Assembly (NCBI GenBank): GCA_030667705.1
Contig: DAOUVJ010000010.1
Coordinates: forward strand, 1-36,282
Reading direction: 5' to 3'
DNA length: 36,282 bases
Source: Promethearchaeota archaeon
Lineage (GTDB): Archaea; Asgardarchaeota; Lokiarchaeia; Sigyniarchaeales; SOKP01
Shown one piece after another: positions 26,489-36,132 of this stretch. Every line of letters begins with the position of its first letter. The stretch's first letter is position 1. The notes beneath the pieces were generated by a model that was not told the origin of the DNA, made no database searches, and worked only from the letters and a program-made list of their open reading frames with translations. The translations under genes were made by a program, and so were the position numbers.

Positions 26489-27688
26489 TTATAAACGATT
26501 TTCTAAAATTTCTATAATGTCTTTTTTATCAAGATTGACGGGATTATTCTTTAATCCTGAATTTTCAACAACATTTTTGATATCATCATAACTAATCCCG
26601 TATTTACTTAATTTATCTAAATCCAAAACATAAGTCCAATTTTCAAGAGTTTTAATGAGAATGGAGAGATTTTCAGATAATTTTTTTTCCGTGTTCAATG
26701 GCTCATTGGAAAGTAGAGCTCCAATATCAGCGTATTTTTTCAAGCTTATCTTACCTTCTGAACCCATTTTTTTCAGTATCTTTATGTTCATTTTAGTAGC
26801 TTCAGCAAGGATAGTTCCACAGACAACCCCATGAGGGATGATGAAATTAGCTCCAATTGGTGATGCTAATCCGTGTACAATTCCTAAACCAGCATTTGCA
26901 AGAGTCATCCCTGATATGAGGGATCCATAAGCCATAGAACTTCTAATATTGATATCTGAAGATTTATGAGAACATGCAGGAATTAGCGCATCTTTCATAT
27001 ATTTCATGCCACTATATGCTAAAGCATCTGTTATTGGATTTGCCTTAGAGGAAACATAAGATTCGAGTAATTGGGTGAATGCATCCATTCCACATGCTGC
27101 GGTAACAGATGGAGGGCATGATATCATTAGTTCTGGATCGATAATAGCCACATCAGGAATTAAATTGTCGTGTCGAAGTGATTTCTTAAACCCCCCTTTT
27201 CCAATTTCACTTATCACAGCGTTTTTTGTTGCCTCACTTCCAGTACCTGATGTTGTTGGAATTGCAATATATGGTATTTTCTGTCCATCATGGATCTTTG
27301 TTCCTACACCCTCAAGGTAATTTTTAATTGATTCTACCTTAGGGATCATTGCTGAAATCGCCTTACCGGCATCTGTGACACTTCCTCCCCCAATTCCTAC
27401 TACTAAATCTATACTTTTATTACGATACTTTTTCGCAGCCTCATCCACCATGCTAGGTGATGGCTCCCCTTTTACTTCTATTACATGATAATTAATCATC
27501 TTATCTCCGAGATTCATCTGAATTTCATCTAATTTACCAGATTTCTTGAGAGAGCTGGCACCTACAACAATAAGAACAGATTTTCCATATTGCGAGATAA
27601 GAGAATAAAGATTTACTAATTTACCAGGACCAAAAATAATATGGGGTATTCGGGCAAAATTGAAAGAAGGGATCATATTTTTTATCAC
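26489..27688 (-). CDS. iron-containing alcohol dehydrogenase
   Basis: GIGGGSVTDAGKAIS, PTTSGTGSEATKNAVI, ACGMDAFTQLLESYVS, GIVHGLASPIGANFIIPHG. Confidence 0.94.
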   Translation of the reverse strand: MIKNMIPSFNFARIPHIIFGPGKLVNLYSLISQYGKSVLIVVGASSLKKSGKLDEIQMNLGDKMINYHVIEVKGEPSPSMVDEAAKKYRNKSIDLVVGIGGGSVTDAGKAISAMIPKVESIKNYLEGVGTKIHDGQKIPYIAIPTTSGTGSEATKNAVISEIGKGGFKKSLRHDNLIPDVAIIDPELMISCPPSVTAACGMDAFTQLLESYVSSKANPITDALAYSGMKYMKDALIPACSHKSSDINIRSSMAYGSLISGMTLANAGLGIVHGLASPIGANFIIPHGVVCGTILAEATKMNIKILKKMGSEGKISLKKYADIGALLSNEPLNTEKKLSENLSILIKTLENWTYVLDLDKLSKYGISYDDIKNVVENSGLKNNPVNLDKKDIIEILENRL

Positions 27689-27791
27689 TTTTATTATATG
27701 TCTCTATTAGGTATCTAAACATTTTTTACATATTATATATATATAAATATAACTTAATTATGAATTATGCAATTAGAGTAGGTGATCAGAA

Positions 27792-28133
27792 ATTAAACAA
27801 ATAAATGAGAATGATTTTGAGTACAGGAAGGGAGATTCAGGAGTTAAATACCTAATGAGAGGCCCTAGTATCGATTGGGGGATTATTCTATTAAAACCGG
27901 GTGAAGCAATGGCAAATGTGGATCATGGTCACCATGAAGTTGATGAAACTTTTTATTTTGTTGAAGGCAATGGTTTAATGATAGTTAATGGAAAAAAACA
28001 TGATGCTCCTCAAGGGAGTGTCTTTTTAATAGAACCAAATGAAATACACAATATTAAAAATAATTCAGAGGATCAATTAAAAGTGTTATTTATCAAAGGA
28101 GAGTATAAACCAGAAGATAAATATGAATGCTAA
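27792..28133 (+). CDS. cupin domain protein (putative ATT start; ORF-track start is 27855)
   Basis: HGHHEVDETFYFVEGNGLMIVNGKKHDAPQGSVFLIEPNEIHNIKN. Upstream in-frame coding KQINENDFEYRKGDSGVKYL and SD AGTAGGTGATC at 27777-27787. Confidence 0.7.
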   Translation: MKQINENDFEYRKGDSGVKYLMRGPSIDWGIILLKPGEAMANVDHGHHEVDETFYFVEGNGLMIVNGKKHDAPQGSVFLIEPNEIHNIKNNSEDQLKVLFIKGEYKPEDKYEC

Positions 28134-28302
28134 TTAATTTGAAACCTCAGTTAGCCGGAAAGATAATATTAAAACACTCAAGATTGTTATAAAAGCAAAA
28201 TTTTATAATTTAGAAAAAACTTAGAAAGTTAAGCTTTTTTTCTATTAAATTAAATCAATAATATTAAAAAATTGTAAATTCAAATAAGAAAAGTGAGGAA
28301 GA

Positions 28303-29022
28303 ATGGTAGAGAAAGATGATTATTTAAAACCAATTGAAGTAGATGATAAGGATGAGTTAACAACATTATTTGCTGTTAGAACGACAATCAATCAGGAGAG
28401 TAACATACTGAAACAGATTTTCTATCGGTTTAGAATTCTTGAAGTTATTCCCGATATTAGAGCTATACTTGTTTCTCCTCTGCTTCCAGGATATATATTC
28501 TTCGAGGCTCCTCAGAAACGTGATGTACAAATTGGTGTACAAGGAATTCCTCACATTAAAGGCAGAATTGTTCAAAACATTAATTTAGCAGAATTAAAAC
28601 ATGTACTTCTTCCAAGAAGTGTCACTGAATATTTAGAGGAGGGGGATACTGTAGAAATAATCAGTGGTGTTTTTGAAAGCTCTAGGGCTTTAGTAATGAG
28701 GATGCCTCACGACACGTCCAGTAGCGAAGAAGTGGTGGTAAGGTTATTACAAGAAGAAACTCCAATAACCATCAAAATACATGGTGACTATTTAAAATTA
28801 GTTGAAAAGAAGACACCTAAAAAGGAACCTATTCCCGAGGTTCAAGTCACGGCTGGAGATCTCATAACTGATTTGGAAAAAGCTATTTCTTTTGATGAAG
28901 ATGAGGAGGATTATTATGATGATTCCACTGAACGTGAAGTTGATGACAAAATGCCAGTAACTTATGAAGATGATGATGAATTTGAAGACGATGACGAATG
29001 GGCTAAGTTTGATGGGTTTTAA
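28303..29022 (+). CDS. Spt5/NusG-like transcription elongation factor with acidic C-terminal tail
   Basis: NGN domain (FAVRTTINQE...AILVSPLLPGYIFFEA...GIPHIKGRIVQ), KOW (EEGDTVEIISGVFESSRALV), then an Asp/Glu-rich tail. Confidence 0.88.
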   Translation: MVEKDDYLKPIEVDDKDELTTLFAVRTTINQESNILKQIFYRFRILEVIPDIRAILVSPLLPGYIFFEAPQKRDVQIGVQGIPHIKGRIVQNINLAELKHVLLPRSVTEYLEEGDTVEIISGVFESSRALVMRMPHDTSSSEEVVVRLLQEETPITIKIHGDYLKLVEKKTPKKEPIPEVQVTAGDLITDLEKAISFDEDEEDYYDDSTEREVDDKMPVTYEDDDEFEDDDEWAKFDGF

Positions 29023-29188
29023 CCACATATATTAATAATATCCTCCTTTTATACTTATTTTTAATGATTTTGTCATGGAATTTCTAAAAAAATTCATTTA
29101 ATTAGAGGTATTTATGTTAAAAGAGGATTTTTATAATTGTGGTTTTATTAGAATTTTATAAAACAAGCATTTTCTTTAAATTTTAATC

Positions 29189-29935
29189 ATGATCAAAAAT
29201 ATCTTTATAATGAAATCTACTGGAGAATTGATTTTCTACAAGACATATGAAGATATTTTTGACATTAAGTTGACTAGTAGCTTTCTAAGTGCCATATTCT
29301 CTTTTGTAAAGGCAACTTTGAAAACTAAAGAACTCTCAGAAATCGAGGTTGGACCTTTCCGGTTTATATTTGAAATTGAAAAAGCTAATTCCAGCGAATT
29401 AATGTTTGCATTATTTAGTGATAGAGTTGATAATTTAGTAGAGTTGAGAAACCAACTAAGAGAAATTAAAAGCCATTTTCTGGAAAAATTTGATCTAAAT
29501 TTACTCACAGAAAATTTTAATGGAGATATCTCTATTTATCAAGATTTCAAACATGATATTGATGAAATAATGGAAAGAAGCAACAAATTGGTTTCAATAG
29601 AGATACAAAAAGATCTTATAGAAGTATTCGAAGAATTACATACATTTTCTTCTTTTGTAATATCATCTGCCTTATTGACTCAAACCGGACGTGTGATCAT
29701 TTCTTACTTGAGTGCGAACGTGTTTTCTGAAATCATAAGACTTTTAGAAAGCAGATTCATAATAGGGAATTCAAAAATCCATGAATTGATTTCTCTCGAA
29801 GATTATGGCATTCTTGCACTTGTTGGCATTGATAATTTCATCTCGGTCATTCAATTCAAAAAAAAAAGCCCATTTGAAACTGTAATGATAATTTCAAAAA
29901 AATTCTCAGCTCGATTGAGAAAAGTAATAACTTGA
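29189..29935 (+). CDS. putative longin-like + roadblock-like two-domain protein
   Basis: N-terminal IKNIFIMKSTGELIFYKTYED...FLSAIFSFVKATL...FRFIFEIEKANSSELMFALFSD...FLEKF (longin-like pattern); C-terminal SSALLTQTGRVIISYL...IIRLLESRF...GILALVGIDNFISVIQF (roadblock-like pattern). Fold call not verified. Confidence 0.5.
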   Translation: MIKNIFIMKSTGELIFYKTYEDIFDIKLTSSFLSAIFSFVKATLKTKELSEIEVGPFRFIFEIEKANSSELMFALFSDRVDNLVELRNQLREIKSHFLEKFDLNLLTENFNGDISIYQDFKHDIDEIMERSNKLVSIEIQKDLIEVFEELHTFSSFVISSALLTQTGRVIISYLSANVFSEIIRLLESRFIIGNSKIHELISLEDYGILALVGIDNFISVIQFKKKSPFETVMIISKKFSARLRKVIT

Positions 29936-30076
29936 AATGGTACTGAATCAAGAGAAAGTTTTTTTGAAAAACCATTAGTTTTGATAAAATTAAAAAGAAA
30001 ATTCATACTCTTTTTAATACTAATAATACTATTTCTCATATCTTTTAAATGATTAAAACAATTTTGAGTGATAAAT

Positions 30077-31381
30077 ATGGAAGAAGAAAAAAAAACCAGA
30101 TACATGACTCAAGCTATTAATGACGAGATTCTTGAAAAATTAAGTCTCAAGAACCGATATGCGTTCTTGAACACGAATTTAATGACTGTATTAAATCCTA
30201 AGGAATTTAATTTTTTAAAATCGGTTCAGAAATATTGCATGAGATTTGAAAAAAAAAATAATGTAACTCACGGTCCAGATGAAGATGTTTATGATTGGAT
30301 CCCAGCATTTGGGGCAGAGGGTTTCTTAACAAGGGCTCATCCCTTTGAAATGATTGATATTAATTACCCTGAACATGGTGCAACCATCGAATTCATGAGA
30401 AATTTAGCGGTTAATTTTTTTGATCCCCAATTTTCTTTAGCAAGTGGTGCCACTGTATTAGCAGTCAACCCACTTCATGAGCACCATGAAAACGTTCCAA
30501 TAAGATTAGAAGTCTTGAAAAAATTTGTCACGGGAGAAACTCCTGGAGCTATCCTCATCACCGAACCGGAACGCGGATCTGATGCGGTTCACATGTTAAC
30601 TACTTGTGATGAACAGCCTGATGGAAGTTATATCCTTAATGGGGAAAAGATTTACAATACTAACGCACCTAAAGCTAGATATGTCGTAGCTTATGCCACA
30701 GCAGAACAGAACAATGGAAATACCATGGCTCAATTTCTAATTGATACTAAATGGGAAGGATGGAATTGTGAAAGAGTCTTCATACCCTATATACCGAAAG
30801 TTTTCTTAGGTAAAGAGAGATTTGATAATCTTAGAGTTCCAAAAGAATATGTTCTTGGAGCTGTGGGTAAAGGTCGTGAGCACTTGTTTGAGGGATTAGT
30901 ACCAGAAAGAATAGGAATAGCAATTGATTGCATAGCCTCAAGTTGGAACGCAGTTTCACATGCCTCGATTTATGTTAATAACAGAAAGCAATTCGATCAA
31001 ATGGTTTTGAAATTCCAAGGTGTAGGTTTTCTTTTAACGGATCTTTGGGCTAGATTAACGAATGTCACGCTTGGATTACTAATGTTTTGCAAGAGTTATG
31101 ATGAGAAAGTTGAAAAATTTGGAGGATCACTTCCTCATAACATTTCTCAAGCAATGGTGGCTTCGGCAAGTCAATTCAAGTATCATGCGGCTAAACTTGC
31201 AGCTGAAATTGGCTACGAATGTGCTAACTTGATGGGAGGAGCAGGCCTGTGTGATAATACATTGATGCAAGATATATTAAACATGTCCAGAATAGCCGAA
31301 ATCGTTGGGGGCAGTAGACAGATACAAACTTATATCTTATCAATGGCATTGAGGCAATTGTACAAAATGGCAGGAATTTAA
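30077..31381 (+). CDS. acyl-CoA dehydrogenase family protein, copy 1
   Basis: ITEPERGSDAVHM, QFLIDTKWEGW, GKGREHLFEGLVPERIGIA, LMGGAGLCDN...GGSRQIQTYILSMALRQL. Alternative GTG start at 30068. Confidence 0.92.
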   Translation: MEEEKKTRYMTQAINDEILEKLSLKNRYAFLNTNLMTVLNPKEFNFLKSVQKYCMRFEKKNNVTHGPDEDVYDWIPAFGAEGFLTRAHPFEMIDINYPEHGATIEFMRNLAVNFFDPQFSLASGATVLAVNPLHEHHENVPIRLEVLKKFVTGETPGAILITEPERGSDAVHMLTTCDEQPDGSYILNGEKIYNTNAPKARYVVAYATAEQNNGNTMAQFLIDTKWEGWNCERVFIPYIPKVFLGKERFDNLRVPKEYVLGAVGKGREHLFEGLVPERIGIAIDCIASSWNAVSHASIYVNNRKQFDQMVLKFQGVGFLLTDLWARLTNVTLGLLMFCKSYDEKVEKFGGSLPHNISQAMVASASQFKYHAAKLAAEIGYECANLMGGAGLCDNTLMQDILNMSRIAEIVGGSRQIQTYILSMALRQLYKMAGI

Positions 31382-31403
31382 GTTTAGAACAAATAATTCT
31401 TTC

Positions 31404-31412
31404 TTTTTTTTT
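31404..31412 (+). terminator. T-run terminator after ACAD copy 1
   Basis: 9-nt T tract shortly after the stop codon. Confidence 0.4.
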
Positions 31413-31599
31413 ATTTTAAATTAACCAATTTATTAAAAAAAGGGGTTAGTTCTCTTAATTGATATTTCAACCTTAATCCTTATTTTCTTGAATACTCTTC
31501 TCAAAATAGTGAACTAAAGCATGACAAAATTAAAATGTCAAATCTTATTTTTGTAAGTATAATAATATATCTTGAAAACTACAAAATGGTACAATAATA

Positions 31600-32901
31600 A
31601 TGGAAGAGAAAAAAACTAAATTTATGGATCAGGCAATTAATGATGAAATCCTTGAGAAATTAAGCCTCAAGAACCGTTATGCCTTTTTAAACACCAATTT
31701 GATGACAGTACTCGAACCTAAACAGTTTAATTTTTTAAAATCCGCTGAAAAATTTTGTACTAGATATGAAAGGAAAAATAACATTACTCATGCTACAGAT
31801 GAAGAATTTTATCATTGGATTCCTGATTTTGGAAAAGAAGGTTTGATTTCAAGGGCTCATGCATATTCTGAAATTGATTTAAATTTTGAGGATCATGGAT
31901 TGGCGATTGAATTACTGAGATGTTTGGCACTAAGTTTTTTTGATCCCCAATTTGGAATGGCCGGAGGAGCTACGATTCTCGCAATTAATCCAGTCTTTTA
32001 TCATCATGAAAACGTTCCAATTAGATTGGAAATTTTGAAGAAATTTGTCACTGGAGAGACTCCGGGAGCGATCCTCATCACCGAACCCGAGCGTGGGTCT
32101 GATGCAGTTCATCAATTATCTACGCTTAAGGAAGAATCGGATGGAAGTTATGTTTTAAACGGAGAAAAAATTTACAATACAAACGCTCCGAAGTCTAGAT
32201 ACGTTGTGGCTTATGCTACCGCGGAGGAAAATAACGGTAACATGATGGCACAAGTAATCATTGATACTGAATGGGATGGTTGGAAATGCGATAGAGTCTT
32301 CATACCATGGGTTCCTAAGGTTTGGCTCGGTCATGAGTATTTTACAAACCTCAGAGTACCAAAGGATTATATATTGGGACCCGTCGGTAAAGGGCGAGAA
32401 CACATGTTTGAAGGCTTGGTACCTGAAAGAATAGGAATATCTCTTGATGCTATTTCTCAAGCTTGGAATGCGCTTGCTCACTGTTCGATATATTCCAACA
32501 ATAGAAAACAGTTTAACCAGGAAATCCTCAAGTTTCAAGGTGTTGGATTTTCATTAACCGATTTATGGGCAAGAGTTATGAATGTTACTCAAGGGCTTTT
32601 AAGATTCTGTGAAAAATACGATGCCACGGAAGAAAAGTTCGGAGGAGAAATCCCAAAGAATATTAGTCAAGCAATGGTTGCTGCTGCTTCCCAGTTTAAG
32701 TATCACACTACTGCTCTTTCAAAAGAAGTTTGTTATGAATGCGCCAATCTAATGGGTGGTGCGGGACTATCAGATAACACTTTAATGCATGATTTATTAA
32801 ACATTTCTCGAATCCAAGAGATTATAGGTGGAAGCAGGCAAATTCAGCTTTATATTTTATCAATGGCCATGCGTCAACTTTATAAAATGACGGGAATTTA
32901 G
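31600..32901 (+). CDS. acyl-CoA dehydrogenase family protein, copy 2
   Basis: Close paralog of the upstream gene throughout; ITEPERGSDAVHQ, LMGGAGLSDN, IIGGSRQIQLYILSMAMRQL. Confidence 0.92.
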   Translation: MEEKKTKFMDQAINDEILEKLSLKNRYAFLNTNLMTVLEPKQFNFLKSAEKFCTRYERKNNITHATDEEFYHWIPDFGKEGLISRAHAYSEIDLNFEDHGLAIELLRCLALSFFDPQFGMAGGATILAINPVFYHHENVPIRLEILKKFVTGETPGAILITEPERGSDAVHQLSTLKEESDGSYVLNGEKIYNTNAPKSRYVVAYATAEENNGNMMAQVIIDTEWDGWKCDRVFIPWVPKVWLGHEYFTNLRVPKDYILGPVGKGREHMFEGLVPERIGISLDAISQAWNALAHCSIYSNNRKQFNQEILKFQGVGFSLTDLWARVMNVTQGLLRFCEKYDATEEKFGGEIPKNISQAMVAAASQFKYHTTALSKEVCYECANLMGGAGLSDNTLMHDLLNISRIQEIIGGSRQIQLYILSMAMRQLYKMTGI

Positions 32902-32923
32902 GTTTATATCAATCAACTCTTTC

Positions 32924-32934
32924 TTTTTTTTTTT
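32924..32934 (+). terminator. T-run terminator after ACAD copy 2
   Basis: 11-nt T tract shortly after the stop codon. Confidence 0.4.
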
Positions 32935-33056
32935 ATTATCTCGCAAAATATGATAAGGTAATCAAATATTTTTTAGTTCTTAAATTTATAAAAGATTTTT
33001 GCATGAAAATTCATTAACTTCTTATATTATACCCTCAATTAAAACTATGGTATTCA

Positions 33057-34442
33057 ATGTTTGATTATGATATAGTTATTATTGGGGGCGGGGTTGGAGG
33101 TATAGCTATCGGTGCAATTTTAGCATCTAAAGGCTTTAAGACCTTACTTCTTGAGAAAAACAAATTTATAGGTGGACGTTGTAGTACGTATGAGAAAGAC
33201 GGCTTTAAAATTGATGTAGGAGTACATCTTTTTGGAAGATCAAGTAAAGGTCCCCATGGAGAAATTCTAAATATGATTGGGATGAAGGATGCTATAGATT
33301 GGGTTATATGTAGAAATCCTGGACCCAGATGGTTTTATCAGGGGAAGTTTTGGGCTTTTCCAAGAGAACTCAAAGAATTTGTTCCAATCTCAGATTTTTC
33401 CAGTCTCATGAAATTATTTAGGGATGTAATGAAAATGAAAAATTTAGAGGATTTTGAAAGAAAGAGTGCAAAATCATTAATTTCTAAATATACTAACAAT
33501 AATCTTGTACATTCCTTTATTGACATTATTTCATTACTCTATTTTGTTATCCCATATTATAAAACATCTGCTAGTGAATTTGTGAGATGTTTATCCTCCC
33601 TAGCAGCAGAATCTAGCATGGGATACCCCAAAGGAGGTTGTATTTCGATACCTCGAGCCTATGCCTGTGGATTTGAGAAATTCGGAGGAAAGATACAAAC
33701 AAGCCAATCAGTTTCAAAAATAGTAGTTGAAAATGAAAAGGTTCAAGGAGTCGAACTCGATAATGGCAGATTTATTTCCTCAAAATTAGTTATAAGTAAT
33801 GCTGGGATAAGAGAAACAGTAAATATGATTGGGCGAAAATTTTTCAAAAGGAATTATATTGAAAATATTGATAAACTCAAGTATTCCATAAGTGCTCTTA
33901 CTCTTAAAGTTGCATTAAAAAAACCAATTACAAATTTTAAGTTGGTTACCTCATTTTCTTCATATGATCCTGAAGAGCGTTTCAATTCATTGCTGAAAGG
34001 TAAGGTACCTGAAGAACCCTTCCTTTTTATTCCAGTACCTTCAAATTTTGATGCTGCTTTAGCACCTAAAGGAAGGCAGTTAATCATAGCCGGAACAGCA
34101 GTAACACAAGAAGGCTTTGAAAAAAATCAGGATAAATGGATAAAGAATTCATTTGAAAGTCTTCAAAATGTTTTTCCAGATCTCTCTGAGAATCTAATGT
34201 GGTATGATGTATCAACACCAAAAGATTTAAATCATTTAGGGGGAAAAGAAGCTTCAGTTATAGGGCTTTCGCAAACGATCAATCAAACTGGTAATGATAG
34301 GCTCTCTCCAAAATTGCCAATAGAAGGATTGTATATAGTAGGGGGAGATGCAGGTGGCTGGGGAATTGGTACAGAAATGGCGGCGAAAAGCGCTCTCGAA
34401 TGTGCAGAACAAATCATGGAAAAGAAGGATTTAATGATCTAA
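33057..34442 (+). CDS. phytoene-desaturase-like FAD-dependent oxidoreductase (COG1233-like)
   Basis: DYDIVIIGGGVGGIAIGAILASKGFKTLLLEKNKFIGGRCSTYEKDGFKIDVGVH; C-terminal GLYIVGGDAGGWGIGTEMAAKSAL. Confidence 0.9.
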   Translation: MFDYDIVIIGGGVGGIAIGAILASKGFKTLLLEKNKFIGGRCSTYEKDGFKIDVGVHLFGRSSKGPHGEILNMIGMKDAIDWVICRNPGPRWFYQGKFWAFPRELKEFVPISDFSSLMKLFRDVMKMKNLEDFERKSAKSLISKYTNNNLVHSFIDIISLLYFVIPYYKTSASEFVRCLSSLAAESSMGYPKGGCISIPRAYACGFEKFGGKIQTSQSVSKIVVENEKVQGVELDNGRFISSKLVISNAGIRETVNMIGRKFFKRNYIENIDKLKYSISALTLKVALKKPITNFKLVTSFSSYDPEERFNSLLKGKVPEEPFLFIPVPSNFDAALAPKGRQLIIAGTAVTQEGFEKNQDKWIKNSFESLQNVFPDLSENLMWYDVSTPKDLNHLGGKEASVIGLSQTINQTGNDRLSPKLPIEGLYIVGGDAGGWGIGTEMAAKSALECAEQIMEKKDLMI

Positions 34443-34530
34443 ATCTCTGTTTCTTTTTTAAATTCAAATGAAATAACGGCAATGTCTTTAATAACCAATT
34501 TTTTAGTAATCGTTCTAATGTAGCTTATTC

Positions 34531-34541
34531 TTTTTTTTTTT
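34531..34541 (+). terminator. T-run terminator after the oxidoreductase gene
   Basis: 11-nt T tract about 90 nt after the stop. Confidence 0.35.
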
Positions 34542-34706
34542 AAGTGTTAAACTTTTTTAAAGTCAGTTATAGGTTTGAATCGCAAATATTAAAAATAGTG
34601 GTGGTGTTTAATTATGTGCAATTTATTTCTTCGAGTGAAGAAGTATAAATTAGGTATAAAATATATATAAATCATCTTAATGAGATATATTGAGAGTTGA
34701 GATTAA

Positions 34707-35489
34707 ATGATATCGTTCGATAAAGAGAGGTCCCCACCCTGGTTTTTTCAATACATTGAGAATTATTCGCATATAATGTTAGATTTGCGATTCAACACGG
34801 ATAGCGTGTCGGTAGAAACGTTAAACTTTTCGTTAGATTTAGAATTTCAGGGATTTGAAGGCTTAATTTTTTACATTTACAAACCAAACTCAAATAAAAT
34901 CGAGTTCGACATTCTCGACCATAGGACGGTGTTCAATAACATAATAAAGAATTTGCATATTGACATTAAAGATTATACTTCTTCAGACTCGCTAGATTTT
35001 ATCCTTATCCCTTTTGGGCACTTCAAGGAAGACCATAAGTTCATTCCAGTGATACACAGCGGAAATGTAGAATCAAATTATCAGATCTTTACTTGGTCTC
35101 CTTCGCTCCTTTTTAAAAACATTAAATCGATAATTAAAATTGCAAATACTTACGACGAAATAGTGCCGCTCGCGTATTTAGATCGGTACTACTATCAATT
35201 CAATAGCTCGTTTAAAGGAAATAAAACAGAATTTCTTTTCAGTCTTATTAATATCCTCGTTAGTCTTGAGGATATGCCCGATATTGAACCATTAGTCTCT
35301 AAGATAAAAGAGTTAATCACAAAAACTAACGAGCTTCTATTTGAATTGTGCCAAAGATCAATTCCCTTAGAAATGATTAACCTTCTCAAGGAATTAGAAA
35401 GGTTAAAATTCAACGTTGACAATTTATCTAAAGAAGAAATCTTTAATTGGCTCGATGACCTGTTAAATATTTACGCGGATAAGGTTTAG
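34707..35489 (+). CDS. conserved-looking protein of unknown function
   Basis: Long ORF (260 aa) with plausible coding composition; no recognised domain. Confidence 0.65.
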   Translation: MISFDKERSPPWFFQYIENYSHIMLDLRFNTDSVSVETLNFSLDLEFQGFEGLIFYIYKPNSNKIEFDILDHRTVFNNIIKNLHIDIKDYTSSDSLDFILIPFGHFKEDHKFIPVIHSGNVESNYQIFTWSPSLLFKNIKSIIKIANTYDEIVPLAYLDRYYYQFNSSFKGNKTEFLFSLINILVSLEDMPDIEPLVSKIKELITKTNELLFELCQRSIPLEMINLLKELERLKFNVDNLSKEEIFNWLDDLLNIYADKV

Positions 35490-35577
35490 ATGATTATATT
35501 ATTATTGACGACTACTACCTCATAACCTTGCTAAGATTTAAAGATTTAATAAAGAAAAAAAGAAAAGTTTTCTTATC

Positions 35578-36132
35578 TTATTTTTTAATTTTTTTTATAA
35601 CGAGGAGAACTAACGCTACCAAGAAGAAAATTGCTCCAATAATCAAGAAACCAAATTTAATCGTCGCAGATAGTGATGCAATTAAAGGTACGAACGATGC
35701 AAACGCGGGGGCTTCGTTAAGCATGACGAGTAAATTTATGTTTTCTATAATATCAAAAATTCCGGCGATAAATGGCGTTAAGCTCATGTAAAAGCCAATG
35801 TTTAGGATTCTTTCGTTCAATTTTCTCGAAACGAGTAAAATCAATGCGAAAAGAGGTACTGTGTAGCCAACGATATAAAGAAAGTCCCAGTACACTCCCA
35901 CTGCTTGCAATGCCATTACTTCATCTCCCCATACGCCGAATATTATTAATATTTGCTCTGCAGTCCAAGCAAATTCAAAGTCTAAGATATTATACATTCC
36001 TCCTGAATATAATAACGGTCCAAAAATCAGTATGTTAATTGTAAGAAGAATTACAATTCCTATAGCCGCTACTATTAATAGAATTAAATCGCTAGGATAT
36101 TTTTTTAATTTTTCCAATTTTTCTAACATCAT
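35578..36132 (-). CDS. multi-pass membrane protein, unknown
   Basis: 184 aa with several hydrophobic segments (LILLIVAAIGIVILLTINILIF, FLYIVGYTVPLFALILLVS, FGFLIIGAIFFLVALVLLVI). Confidence 0.75.
   Translation of the reverse strand: MMLEKLEKLKKYPSDLILLIVAAIGIVILLTINILIFGPLLYSGGMYNILDFEFAWTAEQILIIFGVWGDEVMALQAVGVYWDFLYIVGYTVPLFALILLVSRKLNERILNIGFYMSLTPFIAGIFDIIENINLLVMLNEAPAFASFVPLIASLSATIKFGFLIIGAIFFLVALVLLVIKKIKK

Noticed and set aside
32155-32538. 127-aa minus-strand ORF
   Set aside because: Antisense shadow inside ACAD copy 2.
34570-34590. T-loop-like ggtttgaatcgc suggesting a tRNA
   Set aside because: No acceptor or anticodon arms can be built around it.
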